From PALSA-1296 sp037143335 (GTDB lineage Bacteria; Bacteroidota; Ignavibacteria; Palsa-1295): a stretch of 64,000 nucleotides of DNA. The position numbers and the translations under genes are program-made. This document shows, piece after piece, positions 33,439 through 43,121 of this stretch. Every line of letters starts with the position of its first letter. The stretch's first letter is position 1. The notes beneath the pieces are model-generated. The model was not told the origin of the DNA, did not search any database, and was given only the letters and a program-made list of their open reading frames with translations. Location of the stretch: positions 1-64,000 of the forward strand of contig JBAWZA010000010.1 in NCBI GenBank assembly GCA_037143335.1, given 5' to 3'.

Positions 33439-35310
33439 CTATTTTACGACGACGATATTTCCTGTCGTGCGAGTATCACCGATAGTGAGTTCGTAGAGGT
33501 AAACTCCTGCAGGCTTATTCCCAGTTTCCCAAGTGATGTCGTATGCTTTCGGTGCCAAGTTACCGAGGTTGATTGAGGTCTCTACTTTGCCGGTCACATC
33601 ATAGATCTTGAGCTGTGCAACTGCCGATTTGCGCAAAGTGAAGTTCACGTGAGCCTCATTCCGAGTTGGGTTCGGTGTGACTGAGAGATTGAAAGTGCTC
33701 GTGTTCGAACTTGCAACGCCCGAAGCTCCCGCCGTGAATTTTCTCCCTACACTTGGTGCGCTGAATCCGTTATCATTTTCAGCGCGAACTCTCCAGAAAT
33801 ATGTGGCGCCTGCCTCTAAGTCCGTAGCAGAGATTGAGAACTCATTCGTAAATATCGTATCACTACGAAAGGTTGTTGCAAAGGTATTATCCTTCGTGAC
33901 TTCGATCCAATAGTCATTTGCTTGCGGAGTTGTTTCAACCCATTTAAGGTCGGCATCGGCAGTTCCGATGTTTGCTCCGTCAGCAGGGCTTGTGAGAACT
34001 GGTGCTTTGAGCGGTAAGCCGATAGAGAATGAGAACGTTGCTGAATACTGTCCCCAACCAATAGCATTCTTTGCGCGCACCTTCCAGTAATAGGTGGTAC
34101 CATCTGTAAGTGTCTTCAATAATTTCGTCCCACCAGTGAGTGTAGAATCTTTGACAAGAGGTTTCGAGAAATCATTGCTTGTCGAGACTAATAATTGATA
34201 CTTTGTCGTGCCAGCAATTTTCCCCCAAGTAATTGTCGCGGTATCAGCATGGACTACTGTATCCGAAATTGGGTATATACCAATCGGCTGATCAGGGAAT
34301 CCAGTAGAACCTTGAATGAAGTCGACTTTCACGTTGAATTGATCAATGGATGCTTGGTGCACAATATCAGCAGTTAACGGACCACCGGATGCGGTGACAG
34401 TTACTGTTCCTTCGCCAACGGTAACAGGAATTGCATACCCACCAGAGGTTGAGCTAACCGCAGTCCAGCCATTTGATGCAGTAATCGTCACTCCGGGAAG
34501 TCCTTCGCCGACATCATAAAAATTATTGTGATTATCATCACCATAGACGACGCCTGTGATGAAGATATTTCCTGGGATCGTGCCGAAGTCCTCAGTGGTG
34601 ATAATTGGACCAACATTGCCATTACCTGAGCCGCCATGAATAATACCAATTCCAATTTCAGCGTATGTATAGGTGCCGAAATTAATAAGATTTTCTCTGT
34701 GACCTAAACCAGGATTGCCGAAATCATATTCGAACTCCATATTGATCTCGTCCAGATCACTACCATACGCAAAAATATTTTCACCTGCATACGTGTAATT
34801 AGTATATCCTGCTTTTTGCATCCGTGTAAAAGGTGACGAGCCATCAGTTGGGGAGTCATGCGCTTGATAGTTATGGTCAAGCATATCCTGACTATGAATT
34901 CGTGCGGCGGCAATAATATTTTTATTAAACGCAAGTGGTTGTCGTGCAGGATAGCCTGCGAACGCACTTTTTACATCAGCGCGAGTAGGTGAGCCCCATT
35001 GCTGGAGCGAGTTGACTAAGTATGGATTCTGAGTGTTGAATAACAACAATCCCTCTGCAGGGGGATTGGAGCGGGCTCTATTTATTAGCTCAAGCTCATA
35101 CTGCTCTTCGGCAGTAGGATCGCCATGATCATAGACGTCTAACTGGCCGAGTGGTTTGGTGTTGTGCTTAGCAGAAGTGGGGAAGCCTTTTGCAGTGACG
35201 GCAGGAACGAGTTTAGGATGTCGTAAGGCATCCTGAGTTTGTGCATGAGAGCTTGTAACGGCAAAAGCACCGCAAGCAATGACCGTAAGGAGTAATTTCG
35301 AGAAACGCAT
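33439..35310 (-). CDS. Secreted CAP-domain protein with FN3 repeats and T9SS sorting domain
   Basis: A 623-residue exported protein. A signal peptide (MRFSKLLLTVIACGAFAVTS) precedes a CAP/SCP domain at about residues 50-220: EEQYELELINRARSNPP, ARIHSQDMLDHNYQAHD, AGYTNYTYAGENIFAYG and GHRENLINFG, with His and Glu ligands kept. A short carboxypeptidase-like beta domain (GVVYGDDNHNNFYDVGEGLP) and two fibronectin type III repeats follow, each with YYWKVRAKN or YFWRVRAEN. The C-terminus is a T9SS type A sorting domain (NPTRNEAHVNFTLRKSAVA, then PAGVYLYEL). It is divergent from the next gene across a 198-base promoter gap. Function outside the cell is unknown. Confidence 0.9.
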   Translation of the reverse strand: MRFSKLLLTVIACGAFAVTSSHAQTQDALRHPKLVPAVTAKGFPTSAKHNTKPLGQLDVYDHGDPTAEEQYELELINRARSNPPAEGLLLFNTQNPYLVNSLQQWGSPTRADVKSAFAGYPARQPLAFNKNIIAAARIHSQDMLDHNYQAHDSPTDGSSPFTRMQKAGYTNYTYAGENIFAYGSDLDEINMEFEYDFGNPGLGHRENLINFGTYTYAEIGIGIIHGGSGNGNVGPIITTEDFGTIPGNIFITGVVYGDDNHNNFYDVGEGLPGVTITASNGWTAVSSTSGGYAIPVTVGEGTVTVTASGGPLTADIVHQASIDQFNVKVDFIQGSTGFPDQPIGIYPISDTVVHADTATITWGKIAGTTKYQLLVSTSNDFSKPLVKDSTLTGGTKLLKTLTDGTTYYWKVRAKNAIGWGQYSATFSFSIGLPLKAPVLTSPADGANIGTADADLKWVETTPQANDYWIEVTKDNTFATTFRSDTIFTNEFSISATDLEAGATYFWRVRAENDNGFSAPSVGRKFTAGASGVASSNTSTFNLSVTPNPTRNEAHVNFTLRKSAVAQLKIYDVTGKVETSINLGNLAPKAYDITWETGNKPAGVYLYELTIGDTRTTGNIVVVK

Positions 35311-35508
35311 TGTAATCATTGTTCGAATAAATATCTGTATGAGTTTAGGAACTGATTATAACTCCGATACACACTATTTTGTTCAAATCCGAATGGGTAT
35401 ATTTTGCGTATAAAATTCCTGTATGCACCTCGTCGTTGTAACTTTTCAGCGTATATTCAGTTTATATAGAGAGCTAAACTTAGAACCAGCTTGTTTAAAT
35501 TATTGCTA

Positions 35509-38500
35509 ATGAAGCTTAGTCTCCAGAAAGCATTTTATCTCCTCGCAACTTCGGTTGTCCTCCTTACCTCGACTCCTCTACTTGCTAAGTGGGACACAGT
35601 ATTCGTCTGTCATTTTGGAGGCTTGTCCTCTGGTCCAAGGCGTGCCGTGACATGCGGATTTTTTTTCAATGAATTTCAAGGGATAATCGCATCGACAGGT
35701 GATGCCGGAATTTTCAAGACCCGCGACGGAGGAAAAACTTGGAAACGAGCGAATACTCCTGCCACCTATGTCGGAGATTATACCTCCATATTCATGAAGG
35801 ATACTCTCAATGGTTGGGCTACTATTGAGGAGCCAGCGTTCAATCACGGAGGCGTTGCACAGCAATGTATTTTTCAGACAATTGATGGCGGTCTGAATTG
35901 GTCTGCCATTGGACCGAAAAATGACTATGCCTGTATTTATCAAACTACGGGCACGCTTGTCGCCACGAGTAGAAACAAAACGAAAAGTGGCACGATTTCA
36001 CCAGATAATGCTGCCTCATTCCAGCAAGGGATGCTCGTTGCTACGAACGGAGTTACATTCGTTGATGACCTCAATGGTGTCGCAACAGGATTTGAAAATA
36101 CGTCGTGGAAACGAACAGTAGATGGTGGGAGGAACTGGATACCCATTGTGCCTCAAATTGCGATAGAAAGTTGGGGAGTCTATGGCGTCAAGAATACACC
36201 CATTTTTTATGCCGCACCCGAAACAGATCATAATAATCAGTCGAGCGGTGGTTTCAGTTCGGTTTACCGTTCATCCGATTATGGCGCTACGTGGTCTGCT
36301 GGGATTCCTCTGACATTTTATACTACAGGTCATATCTCTGGGTTCAAGGATGCACATCTCTATATTCAGTTTGAAGATGACAATGCAAATCAAGCGCTGA
36401 ATTTTGGAATGTTCCGTTCGGATGATCAAGGCAACAACTGGATTCCAGTAGGAGGACCAAAACACATTAACGACAAGCGCTTTGTCGTCACGGGCTGTAA
36501 CGGAGGTGTCGTTTATGCTTTCGAAAAAAATGGCAATGTCCTCAAAACGCGTGATGGTGGAGATGGCGGGGTGTATGAGCCACCCGTTGAACCACTCATT
36601 TATGGCAACCCAGTAGTATTTCAAGGACCTATTTGTTCGACAAGTGCTGCGACGTTAGAGATCGAAAATTTATTTTGCGGAGACGACTCGATTCTCTCAG
36701 CAATTGTGCTTGACTCCAATTCTGCACTGATTTCAAGTGGAGCATTAAAGATTTCCACACAGCCTACATTCCCACTTTTTCTTGCATCAGGTGCGAAGGA
36801 CTCCATCCGCTTTACCTGGGAGCCTTTGAAATTATTTCATACTGATACGACTGTTTATGTCCGTGTGAAGGTAACGTATTATTCTAAGGTACTGGGCGCG
36901 TCGTTCGATACTATTCTTACACTTTCTCTTCATGCGATTGGCGATACTCCGAATGCAGCCGTAAGCCCATCGCAAATAAATCTGGGGGATTTATCGTATT
37001 GCAATCCAGCTGATACTTCTTTCTGGATAAAAAACATCGGGTGCGATACTTTATATCTTACTGCGACAAGTACTACTGGCTCTTTACCCTATCAATTGTT
37101 GGATGCATCTGGCTTGCCTATAAAACTTCCGATCATCATCAAGTCTGGTGATTCTACACGGATATTCATGCGAGTCTCATTGGCGGGTACTGGCACGTAT
37201 TCGTCAACGCTAAAAATTTCACTGCGCCATCAAGGGATTTATCGTGATACTTCGGTTGCCATCTCGGCAGTGGGAGTTTCGGCTCAGGCGAAGTTCACGC
37301 TAAACCCGCCGCGTGACACACTCTTCGATATTTCGATGACACGTTGTGATTCGCCGAAAACATTTAAGCTAGTAATTTCCAATCCGGGTTGCGAAAATAT
37401 CAAAGTGCTAAGCGCAACGTTAGTTGGGGATTCGGCTCCGAACATTTCTCTTCTGAATAGCACCCAACTCCCGGCGGATGTTAACTCTACGAGCACCACT
37501 ACAAGGAGCTTCTCGGTTACTCTAGAAGCATCTGCAAAACAACTTGGGATGTACTCAGGCAGCCTAAAGATTACATACCAACTTCCCAATAGACCTGCTC
37601 GGGATACAGTAGTGCATTATTTTCTACGAGTGAACTATGGATCCCGTATCCTTTCGGCCTCTGTTGATACGATTGACCTCGGCTCGATGAAATTATGCGA
37701 CACCCGTGATTCATTTATTATTATAAAAAATATCGGCTGCGATACGATGCAGATTATCTCTGAAGTCATTTCAGGAAATGGAAATTTTACGCTCACTTCG
37801 AATCCACTTCCATACCTGATTGAGAATGCGTTCGACAAAATAAAATTTCACTTCGAACCTGTAGGAGCAGGTTTGATAAAGGGGGCATTAACGGTATCAA
37901 CTGTATCAGACTCTCTCCCGATACGCAAAGTATTTATCGTTGTACATGTGATTCCGACAGATACAATTGCTTTTGATATGCTCCCAACGCGTTCTACGTT
38001 TTACGCGGGTGATACACTCACTGTTCGCCTAATTCCTCGGGATAGTATTTTTGGAAGGGGATTATTACGGTTAGGGTTTGACATCAATTACAACGGCGAT
38101 TTAGTCACTTTACTCGACCCACCAACTGGTGGGAAGTCGGACTACGGCATCCTAATACAAGCGCCTTCCTTCGGCACACCGAAGCATACCACGACAAGAA
38201 TAGACTTGATCGGAAATCCGACTCTCGAATTGCCGAAAGGACAGTCTGCGGCGGAGTTCAGATTTTATGTCAGACTCTCGGATTCGATTACGACGGAATT
38301 TGCACTCTCGAATATTGAGCTTAACGGTAATGACAAAATATACCAACGTTGTAATCTCGGCATTTTTTCCAACAGCCTCGTTTATCAAATCGGTTATCAT
38401 TGTGGTGATTCATTGCTTGTAAGGTTGATGCAACTCGGCGACTCACTACACATTTTTGCGACAGCTATCTACCCGAATCCGCTAACGGAGCTAAATAATT

Positions 38501-38730
38501 ACCGATCGCAACTTAATGTCAAGACTTCCAAATCGGGGAATTATGAAGTTCGTGTCTATGACGGAATTGGTCAACAGGTGTACACTCATTCAATTCAAAC
38601 CGATACGCCCGGGACTTACTCACTTCTCATAAATGGAAAAGACTTTGCCTCGGGACTTTATTCATACATTCTCTTTGACTCAGGTCATCCAGTTGCCACT
38701 GCCCGGGGTAGATTTGTTGTTGCGAAGTAA
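35509..38730 (+). CDS. Giant secreted protein: BNR-like propeller, choice-of-anchor D repeats, T9SS domain
   Basis: A 1073-residue exported protein starting at ATG 35509. Residues 20-360 hold Asp-box-like repeats of a sortilin/YCF48-type propeller (FKTRDGGKTWKRA, FQTIDGGLNWSAI, YRSSDYGATWSAG). Three or more ASPM-SPD-2-Hydin domains follow, each with a conserved CD(T/S) (NIGCDTLYLTATS, NPGCENIKVLSA, NIGCDTMQIIS). Then comes a cohesin-like part (LRLGFDINYNGDLVTLLDPP) and a T9SS sorting domain (YPNPLTELNNY to FVVAK). Its domain order matches the leftward gene at 58205-61243, so the two are paralogues. Surface adhesion or scaffold role is inference. Confidence 0.85.
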   Translation: MKLSLQKAFYLLATSVVLLTSTPLLAKWDTVFVCHFGGLSSGPRRAVTCGFFFNEFQGIIASTGDAGIFKTRDGGKTWKRANTPATYVGDYTSIFMKDTLNGWATIEEPAFNHGGVAQQCIFQTIDGGLNWSAIGPKNDYACIYQTTGTLVATSRNKTKSGTISPDNAASFQQGMLVATNGVTFVDDLNGVATGFENTSWKRTVDGGRNWIPIVPQIAIESWGVYGVKNTPIFYAAPETDHNNQSSGGFSSVYRSSDYGATWSAGIPLTFYTTGHISGFKDAHLYIQFEDDNANQALNFGMFRSDDQGNNWIPVGGPKHINDKRFVVTGCNGGVVYAFEKNGNVLKTRDGGDGGVYEPPVEPLIYGNPVVFQGPICSTSAATLEIENLFCGDDSILSAIVLDSNSALISSGALKISTQPTFPLFLASGAKDSIRFTWEPLKLFHTDTTVYVRVKVTYYSKVLGASFDTILTLSLHAIGDTPNAAVSPSQINLGDLSYCNPADTSFWIKNIGCDTLYLTATSTTGSLPYQLLDASGLPIKLPIIIKSGDSTRIFMRVSLAGTGTYSSTLKISLRHQGIYRDTSVAISAVGVSAQAKFTLNPPRDTLFDISMTRCDSPKTFKLVISNPGCENIKVLSATLVGDSAPNISLLNSTQLPADVNSTSTTTRSFSVTLEASAKQLGMYSGSLKITYQLPNRPARDTVVHYFLRVNYGSRILSASVDTIDLGSMKLCDTRDSFIIIKNIGCDTMQIISEVISGNGNFTLTSNPLPYLIENAFDKIKFHFEPVGAGLIKGALTVSTVSDSLPIRKVFIVVHVIPTDTIAFDMLPTRSTFYAGDTLTVRLIPRDSIFGRGLLRLGFDINYNGDLVTLLDPPTGGKSDYGILIQAPSFGTPKHTTTRIDLIGNPTLELPKGQSAAEFRFYVRLSDSITTEFALSNIELNGNDKIYQRCNLGIFSNSLVYQIGYHCGDSLLVRLMQLGDSLHIFATAIYPNPLTELNNYRSQLNVKTSKSGNYEVRVYDGIGQQVYTHSIQTDTPGTYSLLINGKDFASGLYSYILFDSGHPVATARGRFVVAK

Positions 38731-38831
38731 CGATGTAGTGAAGTCTGATCAAGACAAGCTTTTGTCATCCAACACTCCGCGGATGCTACCATTTCTCCAA
38801 GCCTGTGTTCTTAAACAAGTATATGAATTGT

Positions 38832-40445
38832 ATGAAATATATCATTATCGTAGTATGTCTCCACTTGAGTAGCACTGTCGCGCTTTCCCAAAATTGGGAA
38901 TTTGCACGGTCATTCGACGGTGCTGGCACTTCAAGTAATCCTGCGCTCTCGATAGATAAGGATGGCAATTCCTTCGTCCTTGGGACATTCACGGGTAATT
39001 TGATCCTTGACACTATCTCCATTAAAGGCGATAGTAGTAGAAAAGTATTCCTCGCGAAATTTAATACTGGAGGAAGAGTTGTCTGGGCCGAGCTAATCGC
39101 TTCTCCAATAAATCCTGTAGTTGATATCATAAATGCAAATGCGATTTGTGTTGATAATCTCGGAGATGTTTTTATTACGGGTAACTATTTGGGAAGTGCT
39201 TTATTTTTTGGAATGAGCCATACAACTATCGCCGCATCAGAAATATTCACTGCAAAATTATCCTCAACAACCGGTGAACTAGTATGGATAAAGACCGCTG
39301 GTGGTTATGGTGTAGGGACCTATAACCAGAATGAGGCTTTTGCAATCAGCGCCGACCAAGCTGGAAACTGTATTCTTACAGGTAGATATTTCAAGACTGG
39401 TACATTCGATTCCATCACGATTAGTTCGGATTTACCCCATGAACTATTCGTAGCAAAATATAATAGCACCGGAGACATTGTGTGGGTGCGAAGCGGAGGC
39501 GGCGATTTCGGGATACATACGGGATACAGTATTGTAATCGATGCCGTAGATAATATTTTTGTTGCAGGCGATTTTTTTGGACATCTGGTGATTGACGGTA
39601 AATTGATTGATGCCGTTGACGCCGAGCAAAAAATATTTCTCTGGAAAATCTCACCCGCCGGAATCACAGTATGGGCAGAAGAAGTTGGTACTGGCGGGTA
39701 TTACGGAATCTCATCCGGAATAGCCCTTGACACTGCGGGAAATCCATGCATTGCTGGATTTTTCCGTTCGACAATCGATTTTGGCTCTAAACAGCTAACC
39801 TATGACGGGGCGACTATTTCCTATGCTTTACTCGTATCCAAATTCGATTCGGAAGGAAAATTTCAGTGGGCTGTTAGCTCAGAAGGGGTTGACCAAAATA
39901 CGAGAGGCAATGCGATCTGCTCAGACTCGAAAGGTAACTTCTATCTAGGTGGTAGTTTCATGACGAAAACAACGTTTGGAAAGACAACACTTCTGCCAGA
40001 TAACGGACTCTCAACATTCCTCGCCAAACTTGATGTAAACGGAAAATTTTTGTGGACGATACAAGCAAGGGGAAATGGAAGTAACGAGTGCCGAAGTGTA
40101 GGGCTTTTGCCAGATAATACTCTCAATCTCCTTGGCCTATTCAGCGACACAATTCTTTGTGGATCACAGCAGATGACGAGTCTCGGTACGAAAAATATAT
40201 TTCTTGCCCATGTTACCAACTCCAAAGAGAGAGTAAAGTCAGGTGATGATAAAGGTGCGGAGGAAAATTGTTATCCCATCCCGGCAAGTAACAGAATTCA
40301 TTTTGACCGATCAGATGCCATTTCACTCACTAACTTGCAAGGGAATTTCGTCATGACATGTAAAGATTGCTCGGAGCTAAATATAGAAGCCATCATTCCC
40401 GGTGTCTATTTCTTGAACCACCAAAAGATCGTGATTTGTAGATAA
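38832..40445 (+). CDS. Secreted repeat-propeller (SBBP-like) protein
   Basis: A 537-residue exported protein; the ATG at 38823 is an alternative start. After the signal peptide (MKYIIIVVCLHLSSTVALSQ) seven or so repeats contain GNSFVLGTFTGNLIL, GDVFITGNYLGSALF, NCILTGRYFKTGTF, DNIFVAGDFFGHLV, NPCIAGFFRSTIDFG and NFYLGGSFMTKTTFG, each paired with a VWxK segment. This is the SBBP/beta-propeller style of Bacteroidota surface proteins. The end (CYPIPASNRIHF to GVYFLNHQKIVICR) is a short, diverged T9SS-like tail. It follows the giant protein gene with a 101-base gap. Confidence 0.8.
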   Translation: MKYIIIVVCLHLSSTVALSQNWEFARSFDGAGTSSNPALSIDKDGNSFVLGTFTGNLILDTISIKGDSSRKVFLAKFNTGGRVVWAELIASPINPVVDIINANAICVDNLGDVFITGNYLGSALFFGMSHTTIAASEIFTAKLSSTTGELVWIKTAGGYGVGTYNQNEAFAISADQAGNCILTGRYFKTGTFDSITISSDLPHELFVAKYNSTGDIVWVRSGGGDFGIHTGYSIVIDAVDNIFVAGDFFGHLVIDGKLIDAVDAEQKIFLWKISPAGITVWAEEVGTGGYYGISSGIALDTAGNPCIAGFFRSTIDFGSKQLTYDGATISYALLVSKFDSEGKFQWAVSSEGVDQNTRGNAICSDSKGNFYLGGSFMTKTTFGKTTLLPDNGLSTFLAKLDVNGKFLWTIQARGNGSNECRSVGLLPDNTLNLLGLFSDTILCGSQQMTSLGTKNIFLAHVTNSKERVKSGDDKGAEENCYPIPASNRIHFDRSDAISLTNLQGNFVMTCKDCSELNIEAIIPGVYFLNHQKIVICR

Positions 40446-40584
40446 TTCAATCACACAGGTCATCCTTTATCACTCCCGAACCCCTTTTTCTTCTTTCTTG
40501 TTAACACTCGGCTATCAATATAGCGAATCGTAACTTACATTTTATTGACGGACGGATTCGTCCAAATATCAGAAGTATATTATC

Positions 40585-42489
40585 ATGGCAAATGAAGCAG
40601 GTGTGGAAACAGCAGTAAACGGACAAAATGGACATGCAATGCCCGAGTCTATCGGTCAACGCCCAAAGGTACCGATCGAGATTCGTGAAGACGTAACGAT
40701 ACGATTCGCCGGCGATTCGGGAGATGGTATGCAGCTTACAGGTACGCAGTTCACGAATACCACGGCACTTGTCGGTAACGATCTTTCTACTCTGCCCGAT
40801 TATCCTGCTGAGATTCGCGCTCCTATCGGTACTCTCTACGGAGTATCCGGATTCCAAATCCATTTCTCATCGAAAGATATTCATACGCCTGGCGACAATC
40901 CAGACGTTCTTGTCGCTATGAACCCAGCGGCGCTGAAAGTTAATCTTCGCGATCTCAAAAAAGGTGGCGTCATCATCGTAAACGAAAACGCATTCGATGA
41001 AAAAAATCTGAAGCTTGCTCACTATGAAAAAAATCCACTTGAAGACGATACACTGAGCGGCTACCAAGTCTATAAATTCCCACTCACCAAGATCACTCTC
41101 GATGCGGTGAAGGATTTGAAGATGGGATCAAAAGATGGTGCACGTTCCAAGAACATGGTCGCTCTTGGACTTGTCTATTGGCTCTATAACAGACCTCTCG
41201 ATCAAACTGAACAATGGCTTAAAGAGAAGTTCGGCAAGAACGAACAAGTGTATGAAGCCAACCTTCGTGCACTCAAAGCTGGATACTATCTGGGTGAGAC
41301 AGCAGAATTATTTTCTGCTCGTTACGAAGTGAAGCCAGCGAAGTTCACTCCCGGCAAATACCGTGGCATTATGGGTAACGAGGCAACGGCTCTTGGTTTG
41401 GTTGCCGCCTCTGTAAAATCTGGATTGCAATTGTTTTTAGGCTCATATCCTATCACTCCAGCATCAGATATTTTGCACGAACTGTCGAAGTATAAAAACT
41501 TTGGAGTAAAGACTTTCCAAGCAGAAGATGAAATTGCAGGTATATGCTCTGCAATTGGTGCTTCTTATGCAGGAGCGCTTGCTCTGACAACGACATCAGG
41601 ACCGGGACTTGCACTCAAAGCCGAAGCCTTGGGACTTGCTGTCATGACTGAGCTTCCGCTCCTCGTGATTGACGTTCAACGTGGCGGACCCTCAACTGGT
41701 TTGCCGACGAAAACAGAGCAAGCAGATTTGATGCAAGCAATGTACGGCCGTAACGGCGAATGTCCCGTTGCCGTTATTGCCGCAAAGAGTCCCACAGATT
41801 GTTTTGATAGTGCGTTTGAGGCTTGTTCGATTGCACTTAAATATATGGTACCTGTCATTTTGCTGACAGACGGCTACATAGCAAATGGAGCTGAGCCTTG
41901 GCTCATTCCAGATGTTGATGCGCTTCCCGAGATTAAGACCAAACAATTAAAGAAAGCCACAGAAGGCAAGCCTTTCATGCCTTATGAGCGTGATGAAGAT
42001 AACGCACGACCGTGGGCGATTCCAGGAATCGAAGGCTTGGAACATCGCATTGGCGGACTCGAAAAGCAACACATCACTGGCAATGTGAACTACGAGCCAC
42101 AGAATCACGACTTCATGGTTCGTTTGCGTCAGCAGAAGGTTGATGGAATCCAAAAGGATATTGCTCAGACAGAATTACACGGACCAAAGAAGGGCAAGAT
42201 TCTGCTCCTCAGTTGGGGTGGTACCTATGGCGCAGTTCTTTCGGCTCAAGAGCAGCTCGAAAGTCGTGGCGTATCAATGGCACACTTGCGTTGGATGAAC
42301 CCACTACCTGCTGATCTTGGTGAAATTCTGAAAAATTACGAAAAGGTGATTATTCCCGAATTAAATCTCGGACAGCTTCGCAGAATTATTCGCGATACAT
42401 ATTTAATTGATGCTATTGGAATTAATAAGGTGGAAGGACTTCCGTTCACTCCGCACGAAGTCATCGAAAAGGTAGAGCAATACCTTTAG
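40585..42489 (+). CDS. korA: 2-oxoglutarate:ferredoxin oxidoreductase-type alpha subunit (gamma-alpha fusion)
   Basis: A 634-residue protein of the 2-oxoacid:acceptor oxidoreductase family. The N-terminal gamma-type domain has RFAGDSGDGMQLTGTQF, and the alpha domain contains GNEATALGLVAASVKSGLQL, YPITPASDILHELSK and TTTSGPGLALKAEA. This is the KorA layout, in which 2-oxoglutarate (or another 2-oxoacid) is oxidised to acyl-CoA with ferredoxin reduction. The beta subunit, which carries the thiamin diphosphate site and is normally encoded right after, is not in this window; the next gene is convergent, seven bases away. So it must be elsewhere or this subunit pairs with another protein. Confidence 0.92.
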   Translation: MANEAGVETAVNGQNGHAMPESIGQRPKVPIEIREDVTIRFAGDSGDGMQLTGTQFTNTTALVGNDLSTLPDYPAEIRAPIGTLYGVSGFQIHFSSKDIHTPGDNPDVLVAMNPAALKVNLRDLKKGGVIIVNENAFDEKNLKLAHYEKNPLEDDTLSGYQVYKFPLTKITLDAVKDLKMGSKDGARSKNMVALGLVYWLYNRPLDQTEQWLKEKFGKNEQVYEANLRALKAGYYLGETAELFSARYEVKPAKFTPGKYRGIMGNEATALGLVAASVKSGLQLFLGSYPITPASDILHELSKYKNFGVKTFQAEDEIAGICSAIGASYAGALALTTTSGPGLALKAEALGLAVMTELPLLVIDVQRGGPSTGLPTKTEQADLMQAMYGRNGECPVAVIAAKSPTDCFDSAFEACSIALKYMVPVILLTDGYIANGAEPWLIPDVDALPEIKTKQLKKATEGKPFMPYERDEDNARPWAIPGIEGLEHRIGGLEKQHITGNVNYEPQNHDFMVRLRQQKVDGIQKDIAQTELHGPKKGKILLLSWGGTYGAVLSAQEQLESRGVSMAHLRWMNPLPADLGEILKNYEKVIIPELNLGQLRRIIRDTYLIDAIGINKVEGLPFTPHEVIEKVEQYL

Positions 42490-42496
42490 TCACACG

Positions 42497-43081
42497 TTAG
42501 GGAATTCTGTTGAAGACGCTTAAGAATACGTCTTTAGTTTGCGCGCCTATTAATTTCTGTGCGATGTGACCAGACCGGTCAATTGCGAATGACCACGGTA
42601 CTTCTGTGCCTGTACCACCATAGTTTGCATATAGGTAAGAATTCGGGTCCGTTACCATTTGGAATTTCAGCTGTCGGGATTCGGCATAAAGTTTTGCTCG
42701 ATCAAAGAGAGATGATTTAAAGTCAAGCGTACAAATACCGATCACAGTTACGTCCTTGGTGTCAGCAACGGCCTGAAGGTCCTTCATTTCAGATTCGCAG
42801 GGCACACACCAAATTGCCCAGAAGTTGAGCAATACCTTTTTGCCACGTAAGCTATCAAGTGATTGTGTTACACCTAAAGAATCCTTCCAGATTATATTCG
42901 ATACAAGGTATGCACCAGTGTTATCTTTAGCGATCTTCGAGCCTTTTCCGTAGAGAGCGGAAATATTATTCTTGTACTGAAGTACCGTGTCAGGATCGTT
43001 GGTATTAATATCGGTAACTGCATCAGGCACACACCCTGTGTAAAGAAAGACAAAAAGTAGTATGGCGGGAATGAATCGCAT
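42497..43081 (-). CDS. TlpA-like thiol-disulfide oxidoreductase lipoprotein
   Basis: A 194-residue protein with a lipobox (LFVFLYTGC) and a thioredoxin/AlkA-redoxin domain: LRGKKVLLNFWAIWCVPCES carries the active CxxC (WCVPC), and VPWSFAIDRSGHIAQKLIGA is the cis-Pro region typical of TlpA. It would act in the periplasm, reducing disulfides for example during cytochrome c maturation. That is consistent with heme proteins in the window but not linked by position. It lies immediately beside korA on the other strand. Confidence 0.88.
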   Translation of the reverse strand: MRFIPAILLFVFLYTGCVPDAVTDINTNDPDTVLQYKNNISALYGKGSKIAKDNTGAYLVSNIIWKDSLGVTQSLDSLRGKKVLLNFWAIWCVPCESEMKDLQAVADTKDVTVIGICTLDFKSSLFDRAKLYAESRQLKFQMVTDPNSYLYANYGGTGTEVPWSFAIDRSGHIAQKLIGAQTKDVFLSVFNRIP

Positions 43082-43121
43082 GTATTGTAAAGTGTAGGTG
43101 TGGGGAACAAGTTCCGAGACC

